From Gemmatimonadota bacterium (GTDB lineage Bacteria > Gemmatimonadota > Gemmatimonadetes > Longimicrobiales > Longimicrobiaceae), in the NCBI GenBank assembly GCA_019348265.1, contig JAHWJV010000035.1, positions 1 through 14,213 on the forward strand: 14,213 bases of DNA, in the 5' to 3' direction. A program made the translations under genes and the position numbers. Numbering within the stretch: the first letter of the stretch is position 1; every line of letters begins with the position of its first letter. The notes under the pieces were generated by a model. It had not been told where the DNA came from, searched no databases, and was given only the letters and a program-made list of their open reading frames with translations. This document shows positions 7,001-14,213 of the stretch, one piece after another.

Positions 7001-7879
7001 TCATCGCCGAGACAGATCCTCGATGAGGCGGAGCATGGCCGAATGATCCTCGCCGCCCCAGCCCTTGGTTTGGAGCGCCTGAAACAGCTGGTCGACGGCA
7101 GCCGTCATCGGCATCGCCACCCCGTGCTCGCGGCCGGCGGCGAGGGCGATGCCCAGATCCTTGTGGTGTAGCTCGACGCGGAAGCCCGGCTCGAATACGT
7201 GGCTGAGGAGCTTTTCGCGCTTCACTTCCATCACTCGACTGGCCGCGAGGCCTCCGCCGAGCGCGTCGAGGATCTTCTCCGGCTCGACGCCGCCACGCGC
7301 GCCGAGCACGAGCGCCTCGGAAAGCGCGGCAAGGGTCAATGCGGTCACCACCTGATTGGCGGCCTTGGTCACCTGCCCCGCACCGCTCCGGCCGACGTGA
7401 ACGATGCTCTTCCCCATCGCCTGGAAGAGCGGCATGGCGCGCTCGAAGTCCTGCTGCTCGCCGCCGACCATGATGGAAAGGGTGCCCGCCTTCGCACCCA
7501 CGTCCGCCCCGCTTACCGGCGCATCCAGCATCGAGGCGCCCTTTTCCCGCAGGCGGTCGGCGAGACGCCGCGTTGCCGCGGGGGAGATGGTGCTCATGTC
7601 GATGAGGAGCGCACCGGGCGCGATGCCCTCGAGAACGCCGTTCGTCCCGGACACGACCTGCTCCACGTCCGGGGTATCCGGGAGCATGGTGATGATGACG
7701 TCACTCTGCTCGGCGACGCTGCGCGGGTCCGGAGCCACGGTCGCGCCTTCGGAGGCGAGCGCTTCCGCGCGAGCGGGAGTGCGGTTGTGCACGACGACCG
7801 TGTAGCCCGCCCGCATGAGATTTCTCGCCATCGGGCTGCCCATGATCCCCAACCCGATGAAACCGACCTTCTCTGCCAT
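7001..7879 (-). CDS. garR: 2-hydroxy-3-oxopropionate (tartronate semialdehyde) reductase-like NAD(P)-dependent dehydrogenase
   Basis: Cytosolic beta-hydroxyacid dehydrogenase of the 3-hydroxyisobutyrate dehydrogenase superfamily; 292 residues, normal family length. The Rossmann dinucleotide motif is GLGIMG (9-14). The family signature DMSTISP (94-100) is present. The substrate-binding segment is DAPVSGADVGAKAGTLS (119-135), where the second Gly of the usual SGG is Ala. The catalytic Lys is K172 in TKAANQ. The C-terminal segment LHHKDLGIALAAGREHGVAMP and the ending GWGGEDHSAML closely follow the pattern of GarR/GlxR enzymes, which interconvert tartronate semialdehyde and D-glycerate. AGGAG sits 5 nt before the ATG. 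It lies 45 bp after the TIM-barrel gene and 93 bp before the permease, so probably one transcript. The substrate could instead be another small semialdehyde such as succinic or methylmalonate semialdehyde; family assignment is firm, substrate is not. Confidence 0.92.
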   Translation of the reverse strand: MAEKVGFIGLGIMGSPMARNLMRAGYTVVVHNRTPARAEALASEGATVAPDPRSVAEQSDVIITMLPDTPDVEQVVSGTNGVLEGIAPGALLIDMSTISPAATRRLADRLREKGASMLDAPVSGADVGAKAGTLSIMVGGEQQDFERAMPLFQAMGKSIVHVGRSGAGQVTKAANQVVTALTLAALSEALVLGARGGVEPEKILDALGGGLAASRVMEVKREKLLSHVFEPGFRVELHHKDLGIALAAGREHGVAMPMTAAVDQLFQALQTKGWGGEDHSAMLRLIEDLSRR

Positions 7880-7924
7880 TCCGTCTCCTGATGAAGTAGT
7901 GCGAGCCCTGCCCCGGCTCCGCGG

Positions 7925-8878
7925 TCAGGCAGTCGCCACGACGACGTCGTAGATGCTCCGCGTGCCCTCGTGCCCGGCACCGACCTCGATCGTGTAGAGG
8001 CCGCGGTACCCGAGGTCGTTCTCGAGATAGCGAATCACCGTGGCGAGGTCCCAGTTGGCGTTGAGCCGGGTGTGTATGCTGCCGGCCGTGGTGGGCATCA
8101 TCCGCCGCATGACTGCGTGCAGCTCCCCCTGGTTGGCGGCCCGGGCGCCGCCCATGTCTACGTTGGAGTATCCGCCGGCGCACTCGATGAGGTCGTGGAG
8201 CAGCGCCCAGCCGGGCTTCAGCGGCGGAGGCGGCGGAGACCCGGCCGCGGCTGCGCGGGCGACCGCCTCCGCGTGTGCGGCCTCCCGGGCCTGCTGCCCG
8301 GGCGCGTTGCCGCGGGTTTCCAGCGAAACGATGATGCCGTTCGCCTTGCCGTACTCCACCATCTTTCGGTACGCCGCGACCCCGGTCGCGAGGTTGGCCT
8401 CCGTCACGGGACCCTGGTTCGCCATGACACGTTGCGCGCCCAGCAGCACCGCGTTGTCGACCCACTGTTTCGTCAGATCGATCGCCATGAGACGGTCCCG
8501 CTGGCGCGGCGCCGAGATATTCAGATCCCCGAACTCCAGGTTGATCTGGGTGACTCGCGACCCGCTCTGCGCCAGGCGGTCGCGCAGCGCCCGGAGATAC
8601 GACGGCTCCGTGTCGGGTATGTGATAGTGCTGGAACTCGACCCGGTGGACGCGGTAGGTGTCCGCGAGCATCTGGCCGAGATCCATCACTTCCAGGGTGC
8701 GGGCAGGACTCTCCTGGACGTCCGGAACACGCAGGATGCTCTGGAAATTGAGCGTCATGATCGCGATCCTGTCGAGCTGGATGGGCGCCCTGGCGGCGTC
8801 TCGCGCCCAGGCCATCCGCGGGAGCGCGGCCAGAGCGGCGCTAGCGGCGGCGCCAGCGAGAAATTCCCGGCGTTTCAT
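7925..8878 (-). CDS. Tat-exported sugar phosphate isomerase/epimerase-like TIM-barrel protein
   Basis: Member of the AP-endonuclease-2-type (xylose-isomerase-like) TIM-barrel superfamily, which holds hydroxypyruvate, tagatose and inosose isomerases, epimerases and dehydratases. 317 residues. The N-terminus MKRREFLAGAAASAALAALP is a twin-arginine signal (RREFL plus hydrophobic core), with likely cleavage near AWA-RD (~24-26), so the folded, probably metal-bound enzyme is sent to the periplasm. Likely metal-site carboxylates and His match the family order: E187 (SLETRG), D241 (NVDMGG), H269 (SIHTRL) and E298 (YTIEVG). An Ala/Pro-rich insert (about 191-222, five Pro at 215-219) follows the E187 strand. 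AGGAG lies 5 nt before the ATG. It is first of the four-gene run. Export argues against true cytosolic hydroxypyruvate isomerase despite the GarR-like neighbour. The exact reaction is unknown. Confidence 0.87.
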   Translation of the reverse strand: MKRREFLAGAAASAALAALPRMAWARDAARAPIQLDRIAIMTLNFQSILRVPDVQESPARTLEVMDLGQMLADTYRVHRVEFQHYHIPDTEPSYLRALRDRLAQSGSRVTQINLEFGDLNISAPRQRDRLMAIDLTKQWVDNAVLLGAQRVMANQGPVTEANLATGVAAYRKMVEYGKANGIIVSLETRGNAPGQQAREAAHAEAVARAAAAGSPPPPPLKPGWALLHDLIECAGGYSNVDMGGARAANQGELHAVMRRMMPTTAGSIHTRLNANWDLATVIRYLENDLGYRGLYTIEVGAGHEGTRSIYDVVVATA

Positions 8879-9209
8879 CGCATCTCCTGGTGCAGAGGGA
8901 ATTCCGTTCGGTCTACCGATCCCGTCTGCCTGCGCCGGCCTCGCCAGAGTCGAGGCCCTCTGCTGGAGGGCGTCTCCCTCGGCGGCGAGACGTCGGTCGC
9001 GCCAACCTTGGAATCTGTTCTGGGGGCTCTGTGCTGGCCTGGGCGAACGGATGCCAGCCTCCGCGTGGCCGGTTCGCAGCTTCCCTCCAGGAGGTAACGG
9101 GGCGAGGAAGGAAAAAGTACGGGTTCAGGGGCGGAATGCAACACTCCGCCGGCCGTGCCGATTGGCGCCCTCTTCGCGATTTCGGCGGAGAGGCAGCGGG
9201 TCAGGCGGT
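8879..9209. other. 331-bp noncoding spacer between the DUF5916 pair and the metabolic cluster
   Basis: No credible gene. It should contain the 3' end of the DUF5916 transcript and the promoter of the four genes to the left. Hairpins seen: GGCGGA-9 nt-TCCGCC (9130-9150), about 60 bp past the DUF5916 stop and followed on the minus strand, after 14 nt, by T5, a poor terminator candidate; GCCCTC-5 nt-GAGGGC (8955-8971); and CGTCTC-10 nt-GAGACG (8971-8992). A weak sigma70-like pair on the minus strand (TTGCAT, 16 nt, TACTTT) overlaps the first hairpin; I would not rely on it. Confidence 0.55.
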
Positions 9210-11903
9210 TCACGGGTTGAGCCAGTACGTCCATTTGAGCACGAAGACGTTGTTCGCGTGTGTGTCGACCAGGGTGGTCGCGGCACGATCAAAACCGAAG
9301 TGGTTCATGAGGTCGCGATTCAGGCGCTCCTGCTGCCAGACCGCGTAGAAGGTGCTTCCGGGGCGGAACTCCCAGCGTAAGACCGCGTTGCCGCGCAGCG
9401 AGCGCGTGGTGAAGGTCCGGTCCGGGACGCGGAACGCCGCGCGACCGGCAGGGCCGTCGGGGTCCACCAGGAAGGAATCTCCGTCGCGGGCCAGGCTTCC
9501 GATGTCCCTTCCGAAGGTGGCGAACTCGTAGGCGCGGGGGGTCTGGAACTGCATCGGCGTGCCATAGTCGCCGTGCGCGATGAGCGGCTGCGCGTACAGC
9601 TCGAACGACATGTCCGGGGTGAAGGTATAGTTCAGCCGCGTGACGAGGCTGAGCTCCGTCTGGTCGAGCGGCGCGAAGATGTAGCGCCGGCCGAAGGTAG
9701 CCGTCATCGCGGCGTCGGTGACGGCGGTGACGTACTGCGCGTCGACGTGGGCGCGGGTGTAGCGCGGGCCGAGGGAGAGGTTCCACCGCGGGGAAGTGCG
9801 GATGGAGGCGGCCACCTGCACGGAACGCGTGCGGCTCCCCGCCGGCGTCTGCTCGTAAGCGAGCTCCGCAGTTCCCGTGATCATCTTGCGCGGGTCGGTG
9901 CTCACCTCCGCGCCGGCGAGGAAGATGCGTGGTCGCATGGCGAGCGGGCCGCCGCGCGTGAAGCGGTCATCCGTCCGCTCCGGCTCGATGCGCCAGTTCA
10001 CGCCCGCCTGCCAGTAGTTCAGGTGGGTCCACGTGAACCTCTGCCACCAGAAGTGCTCGATCTCGTCGCCGTCGTAGTTGCGCCCGTAGTTCACGTAGTT
10101 GGTGATCCGGTAGTTCCGGAGGAGCTTCCCGGGGCGGCGCTCGTTGTAGGTGACGCCCATCCCGAAGGCGCGCCGATCGGCCCGCTGTAGGAATCCGACG
10201 TCGTTGGTCTCGAACGCTGGGGAGATCACCTGAACCCAGCTGTCACTGGTCCAGTGCAGGCCAGCGAGCTTTCGCAGCTGCACGCTCGCGGCCATGCCGG
10301 TCATCGAGGTCGCGAAGGGGTCGAGGCCGATGCTTTCCGCGTCCGGCCGCTGGAAGTACCGGTTCGCGGAGCGCTGCGTCAGCTCGATCGCGCGCTGCGA
10401 GCCCTCGACGTGGCTGGCCACCGCGAAGCCGCTGAGGCCCCACCCGCGATTCGCCCACTCGTGCACGAAGTCGAGCCCGCCGGTGTAGGCTCCGCCGCGC
10501 AGCACTCTCGCGGCGCTGTCGCCGCCCACATCGCGGTTGAGTGTGGTGAGGATCCCGCCGATCGTGGTGCGCCCCTGGCGCAGCTCGCGGTTCACGCGAC
10601 CGACGAAATAATTCGACCTCGGCTCCACCAGCGCCCGCTGGGTGAGGCCGTCGGGATCCAGGTAGCGAGCCTCCTCGCGGCCGGTGACGGCGTTGAGCAC
10701 CCCGAGCGACCAGCCGTTCGCGGTCTTCCCGGAGAGCTTCGCCGCGCCGAGGATCGAAGTCGCGGGCGGCACGTCCAGCTGGCTCCCGCGCACGCCGATC
10801 TGCGGGGTGCGCCCGAGCCGGCGGGTGTAGAGCAGGCTCGCCGCCGCCGCGCTCGGGCCCCCGACGGTTCCGCCGAAGCGGAAGCTGCTGGATCCCTCGA
10901 CGAAAAAGGGCCGCCTCTCCTCGAATCGCGTCTCGAACGCGCTCAGGTTGATCACCGCGGGATCCACCTCCACCTGCCCGAAATCCGGGTTCAGGGTGGC
11001 GGTGAGGGTCAGGTTCGACGTGATCCGGTATCGGGCGTCGAGCCCGGCATTCGCCTGCAGCTCGCGGTCGCTCCGGAAGGGGCTCCCGCCGCGGTCGATG
11101 AAGTTGCCCTGGCTGAGAACGTAGGGGATGAGCTCCAGCGGCCGGCCGGGGCGGATTCCCTGCAGCCCCGTCAGACTCCCGTACGCTGGGACACCGCCCG
11201 CCTCGGATTTCGGCGTGAACGAGAAGAGCGCGACCTCCTGGCGCCGGTCGATCGTGCGCTCCACCTGGAGCCCCCAGGTCTGCTCCGCGGCCGTCGTGAA
11301 CCGCAGCTGGCTGAAGGGGATACGCATCTCCACCGTCCACCCTTCGGCGTCCACGCTGGTGGACGCGTCCCAGACGGCGTCCCAGGCGAGATCTCCGAAC
11401 GCGCCACCGCCGCCCCCGCCGCCTCCGGCTCCCGCCCCACCAATGGCCGCGTCCCGGCGTACACCTGAAGGGTTCACCTCGAAGCGGAACGCGGTCCGCC
11501 GGTCCAGGTAGCTGTCCAGGCTCACCACGAACCAATCGGAAGCCCCGGTCGTCATGTCTCGGCGGCCGAGCCGGGAGGTGATCGGGCCTCGATCGTGGAG
11601 ACGAGCGCCCACGTAGACCGCCTGGTCGTCGTACACGATGCGGAAATCGGTGCGCTCGCTGGCGGGGCGCCCCTCGTCGGGGTCGAGCTGGGTGAACTCG
11701 CCCATGGCCGGGGCCTGGGCCCAGGCGGCATCGTCCAGTCGGCCATTGAGCTGCGGTGCGACCTCGACGCGCAGCGCGGCGGCCGCCGGAGCCGCGCGGA
11801 GTCCGCCGGCAGCCCCAACGGGCGCGTGAGCGCCGGCGGCGGTCTGCGCGGCGCATAGCGACGGGCTCAGCACGGCCAACCAGACCAGCATCGAGGCTCG
11901 CAT
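9210..11903 (-). CDS. CBM9-like/DUF5916 outer-membrane beta-barrel protein
   Basis: 897-residue predicted outer-membrane protein. The ATG at 11903-11901 is chosen over an in-frame start 48 codons upstream, which lies inside the preceding gene, because it begins a clean signal peptide (MRASMLVWLAVLSPSLCAAQ). Residues ~45-205 are a carbohydrate-binding family 9-like domain: LNGRLDDAAWAQAP, FRIVYDDQAVYVGARL, DWFVVSLDSYLDRRTAFRF, WTVEMRIPFSQLRF. A poly-Gly stretch lies at 156-168, inside this domain. Residues ~235-897 are DUF5916, rich in alternating strands, with NPDFGQVEVDPAVINLS, RRPFFVEGSSSF and FGRRYIFAPLDQTEL, ending in the aromatic KWTYWLNP. The start codon is 14 bp past the paralogue's stop, and that stop overlaps a GAGG, so translation may be coupled. 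DUF5916 proteins are widespread in Gemmatimonadota, Acidobacteriota and Bacteroidota but have no settled function; carbohydrate binding is inferred only from the fold. Confidence 0.93.
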   Translation of the reverse strand: MRASMLVWLAVLSPSLCAAQTAAGAHAPVGAAGGLRAAPAAAALRVEVAPQLNGRLDDAAWAQAPAMGEFTQLDPDEGRPASERTDFRIVYDDQAVYVGARLHDRGPITSRLGRRDMTTGASDWFVVSLDSYLDRRTAFRFEVNPSGVRRDAAIGGAGAGGGGGGGGAFGDLAWDAVWDASTSVDAEGWTVEMRIPFSQLRFTTAAEQTWGLQVERTIDRRQEVALFSFTPKSEAGGVPAYGSLTGLQGIRPGRPLELIPYVLSQGNFIDRGGSPFRSDRELQANAGLDARYRITSNLTLTATLNPDFGQVEVDPAVINLSAFETRFEERRPFFVEGSSSFRFGGTVGGPSAAAASLLYTRRLGRTPQIGVRGSQLDVPPATSILGAAKLSGKTANGWSLGVLNAVTGREEARYLDPDGLTQRALVEPRSNYFVGRVNRELRQGRTTIGGILTTLNRDVGGDSAARVLRGGAYTGGLDFVHEWANRGWGLSGFAVASHVEGSQRAIELTQRSANRYFQRPDAESIGLDPFATSMTGMAASVQLRKLAGLHWTSDSWVQVISPAFETNDVGFLQRADRRAFGMGVTYNERRPGKLLRNYRITNYVNYGRNYDGDEIEHFWWQRFTWTHLNYWQAGVNWRIEPERTDDRFTRGGPLAMRPRIFLAGAEVSTDPRKMITGTAELAYEQTPAGSRTRSVQVAASIRTSPRWNLSLGPRYTRAHVDAQYVTAVTDAAMTATFGRRYIFAPLDQTELSLVTRLNYTFTPDMSFELYAQPLIAHGDYGTPMQFQTPRAYEFATFGRDIGSLARDGDSFLVDPDGPAGRAAFRVPDRTFTTRSLRGNAVLRWEFRPGSTFYAVWQQERLNRDLMNHFGFDRAATTLVDTHANNVFVLKWTYWLNP

Positions 11904-11917
11904 GGACGCCAAGGACC

Positions 11918-14213
11918 TCACGGATTGAACCAGTACGTCCACTTCAGGACCAGCACGTTGTTGGCGTCGCTCTCGAACAACGTCCCCACCGCGCGGTTCA
12001 GGCCGAACTGGTCCATCAGGAGTGCGTTCAGCCGCTCCTGCTGCCACACCGCGTAGAAGGTGCTCCCGGGCCGGTATTCCCAGCGCAGCACCGCATTGCC
12101 TCGGACGGAGCGGGTGGTGAAGCTCCGGTCCGCTACGCGGAAGGTTGCCGCGCTGTTGCCGGGGCTTACCACGAACGAGCGGCCGTCCCGCCTTATCGTC
12201 CCGAGGTCCTCACCGTACGTGGCGAACTCGTAGGCCGATGGTTTCTGGAACTGTTTGGGCGTGCCGTAGTCGCCGTGGGCGATGAGCGGCTGCGCATAGA
12301 GCTCCAGCGTCATGTCCGGCGTGAACGTGTAGTTCAGGCGCGTGACGACGCTCAGCTCCGTCTGGTCCAGAGGGGCGAAGATGTACCTGCGCCCGAAGGT
12401 CGCGGTCATGGTCGGGTCGGCGACCGCGGTCACGAATTGCGCATCCACTCGGGCGCTGGTGTAGCTCGGGCCCAGCGAGAGATTCCAGCGGGGGGAGCTG
12501 CGCACGTCCATGGAGAAGTTGACGTCGCGGATATCCGTCCCGGACTCATCCACCTGTCTGCTCAGGCGGAGCAGACCGCCGAGCGGCTTGCGCGGGTCGG
12601 AGGTGAGGCTCGCCGTCATCACTCGGCCGTTCGGCCGGCGCGCCAGTGGGCCGCCCCGGGTGAAACGGTCGCTCATCACCGGCGGTTCAAGCCGGGTGCC
12701 GAGAGATAGGGTCCAATAGCTGACGTGCTGGAACTGACCGAAGAAGAAGACGCGCTGCTCGACGACCTCGCGGTCGTAATTGCTGTGGTTTTCCGTGCCG
12801 GTGAAGAGATTCCAGGTCCGGAACACGGCTCCGGGCTGCCGCTGGGTGTACCGGACGCCGACGCCCATCATGTGGCGGTCGGCACTCTGCTGAAAGCCGA
12901 GGTCGTTGATCTCGTACCCGGGTGAGATGGTCCCCACCCATGCATCGCCGGTCCAGTGCACGCCCGCCTGCTTCCGGAGCTGCACCGTTGCGGCAGCGCC
13001 GGTCAGGGAGGTGGCATCGGGTTCGAGCCCGAGCGCCTCGGCGTCCGGACGCTGCAGGTAACGCGTCGGGGAACGCTGGGTGAGGAGGATCGCCTGCTCA
13101 CTCCCCTGGACGAGGCTCCCGGAGAGGAACCCGCCGACGAACCAGCTGCGGTTCGCCCACTCGTGGCTGAAGTCCAGACCGCCGGTATAAGCGCCGGAGC
13201 GGAGCGCGCCAGAGATTCGCTCGTCCGCATCCGCCCGATTCACAGCTGTGAGCATGGCGCCCAGCGCGCTCCGGCCGGCATGCAGCTCCCGGCTCAGTCG
13301 CCCGGCGAAATAGTTCGTCATGGGCTCGACGTCCGCGCCCTGCGCGAGTCCGCCTCCGTCGACGAAGCGTCCCCTTTCGCGCGCGGTGACGGCGTCGACC
13401 ACGCCCAGCGACCACCCGCTCGCCGTCTTTCCTGTCAGCTTGGCGGCACCGATGATCGAAGTAGCCGCCGGCGCGTCCACCTGGTCCGCCCGGATCCCCA
13501 CCTGTGGCGCCCGCCCGATGCGCCGCGAGTACAGCAGATTCGCCGCGGACGCGCCGGTGAAGGTGACGTTGCCGCCGAAGCGAAAGTTGCTGGACCCCTC
13601 GACGAAGAAGGGACGCTTCTCCTCGAACCGCGTCTCGAAAGCCGTGAGGTTGATTACCGCAGGGTCCACCTCCACCTGGCCGAAGTCGGGGTTCACCGTG
13701 GCCGCGAGCGTCAGGTTCGAGGTGATCCGGTAGCGGGCATCCAAGCCGGCATTCACCTGGAGCTCCCGGTCGTCCCGAAGCGCGTTGCCGCGCGTCGGCG
13801 CGAAATCGCCCTGGCTCAGGACGTACGGCACGAGCTCCAGCGGACGGCCCGGGCGAATGCCGCGCAGCCCGGCCAGGTCGCCGAAGGAAGCCACCCCGCC
13901 CTGCGCGGATCGCGGAGAGAAGGCGAACATCGCGATCTCCTGCCGCCGATCGATGATGCGCTCGAGCTGCAGCCCCCACACCTGGTCGTCGGCCGGGGTG
14001 AAGCGCAGCTGGCTGAACGGGACCCGCATCTCGACGCTCCAGCCGTCGGCGTCGACGAGGTCCTCTGCCCGATAGCCGAACACCGACAGCGCCGCCTCGG
14101 TGGCGAACAGCAGCTGCGCGTCGACCGAGCACAGCATGGCGACGTCGGAGGAGTGCGAGGCCAGCGAACGCCAGCGCGCCTCGCTGAGCTGCCTCTCCCG
14201 CTGCGCCGCAGCA
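11918..14213 (-). CDS. DUF5916 barrel protein with an in-frame PAS-fragment N-terminus (5'-partial, probably chimeric)
   Basis: The frame is open from the right edge to TGA at 11920-11918 (764 visible residues). From about base 14053 leftward it is a close paralogue of the next gene: DGWSVEMRVPFSQLRF, LDARYRITSNLTL, NPDFGQVEVDPAVINL, KRPFFVEGSSNFRFGG, FGRRYIFAPLDQTELS and a KWTYWFNP end. This covers the last strands of the CBM9-like domain and the whole DUF5916 barrel. To the right of the junction the residues are unrelated: a linker helix (QRERQLSEARWRSLASHSSD) then a PAS-like start (LFATEAALSVFGYRAEDLV). There is no signal peptide, and the first ~180 residues of the DUF5916 family architecture are missing. 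An internal ATG at 14137-14135 falls inside the PAS segment and is not a credible start. The DUF5916 part is certain; the N-terminal part is probably not from the same gene. Confidence 0.85.
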   Translation of the reverse strand, partial: AAAQRERQLSEARWRSLASHSSDVAMLCSVDAQLLFATEAALSVFGYRAEDLVDADGWSVEMRVPFSQLRFTPADDQVWGLQLERIIDRRQEIAMFAFSPRSAQGGVASFGDLAGLRGIRPGRPLELVPYVLSQGDFAPTRGNALRDDRELQVNAGLDARYRITSNLTLAATVNPDFGQVEVDPAVINLTAFETRFEEKRPFFVEGSSNFRFGGNVTFTGASAANLLYSRRIGRAPQVGIRADQVDAPAATSIIGAAKLTGKTASGWSLGVVDAVTARERGRFVDGGGLAQGADVEPMTNYFAGRLSRELHAGRSALGAMLTAVNRADADERISGALRSGAYTGGLDFSHEWANRSWFVGGFLSGSLVQGSEQAILLTQRSPTRYLQRPDAEALGLEPDATSLTGAAATVQLRKQAGVHWTGDAWVGTISPGYEINDLGFQQSADRHMMGVGVRYTQRQPGAVFRTWNLFTGTENHSNYDREVVEQRVFFFGQFQHVSYWTLSLGTRLEPPVMSDRFTRGGPLARRPNGRVMTASLTSDPRKPLGGLLRLSRQVDESGTDIRDVNFSMDVRSSPRWNLSLGPSYTSARVDAQFVTAVADPTMTATFGRRYIFAPLDQTELSVVTRLNYTFTPDMTLELYAQPLIAHGDYGTPKQFQKPSAYEFATYGEDLGTIRRDGRSFVVSPGNSAATFRVADRSFTTRSVRGNAVLRWEYRPGSTFYAVWQQERLNALLMDQFGLNRAVGTLFESDANNVLVLKWTYWFNP
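14054..14213 (-). other. PAS-domain fragment (signal-transduction protein), foreign to the DUF5916 gene
   Basis: Reading leftward from the edge, the frame gives a Gln/Arg/Glu-rich linker helix, then ARWRSLASHSSDVAMLCSVD, then AQLLFATEAALSVFGYRAED, and LV. This is the standard opening of a PAS domain in sensor kinases and GGDEF/EAL proteins (…SSDvvmv.D..g.i.y.spa…vlGy.pedLvG). The domain stops after about 30 residues, exactly where the next residue would normally be Gly, and becomes DUF5916 sequence. A PAS domain is ~100 residues, so this one cannot fold. Joining a cytosolic sensor domain to an exported barrel is not biologically sensible. Confidence 0.75.

Noticed and set aside
9089..9095. 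Perfect AGGAGGT Shine-Dalgarno on the plus strand
   Set aside because: No start codon follows at usable distance, and no plus-strand coding frame is credible there; it is half of a CCTCC-a-GGAGG dyad.
8875..9234. Minus-strand open frame spanning the spacer between the DUF5916 gene and the TIM-barrel gene
   Set aside because: Overlaps the ends of both real genes, has a composition like random GC-rich sequence and no recognisable domain.

Overview
This high-GC window most resembles soil or sediment Gemmatimonadota. That is an inference from the gene set: a SusC/RagA-type TonB-linked receptor, tandem CBM9-like/DUF5916 outer-membrane proteins, and secreted DUF1080, FG-GAP/VCBS and Tat-exported TIM-barrel proteins, all in GC-rich DNA. 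No rRNA or marker gene is present, so the phylum is unproven. Every convincing gene lies on the minus strand and is read from right to left.

Layout from right to left. (1) 14213-11918: a DUF5916 barrel gene that runs off the right edge. Its first ~53 visible residues are a PAS-domain fragment joined in frame to the middle of the DUF5916 protein. This is either a rare fusion or, more likely, a contig-end assembly chimera. (2) 11903-9210: a complete paralogue, 14 bp downstream, with signal peptide, CBM9-like domain and DUF5916 barrel. (3) 9209-8879: a noncoding spacer. (4) 8878-3060: four co-directional genes with gaps of 45, 93 and 59 bp: a Tat-exported sugar phosphate isomerase/epimerase-like TIM barrel, a GarR/GlxR-like beta-hydroxyacid dehydrogenase, an L-lactate/glycolate permease of the LctP family, and a secreted DUF1080-like plus FG-GAP protein. 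(5) 3059-2344: a 716-bp noncoding stretch with an unusual cluster of perfect inverted repeats. (6) 2343-1: a SusC/RagA receptor, complete at its start and cut by the left edge.

How they may work together (inference): the set looks like a carbohydrate or organic-acid utilisation locus. The SusC receptor, perhaps with a SusD partner beyond the left edge, would bring a glycan or large substrate across the outer membrane. The DUF1080/VCBS protein and the Tat-exported TIM barrel would act on it outside the cytoplasm. The permease would import a small hydroxyacid, and the GarR-like enzyme would reduce or oxidise a C3-C4 semialdehyde/hydroxyacid in the cytoplasm. I see no tRNA, rRNA, CRISPR array, transposase or phage gene. 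No complete, previously undescribed system is evident. The best candidates for follow-up are the PAS/DUF5916 junction, the hairpin cluster at 2716-3026 and the four-gene metabolic cluster.
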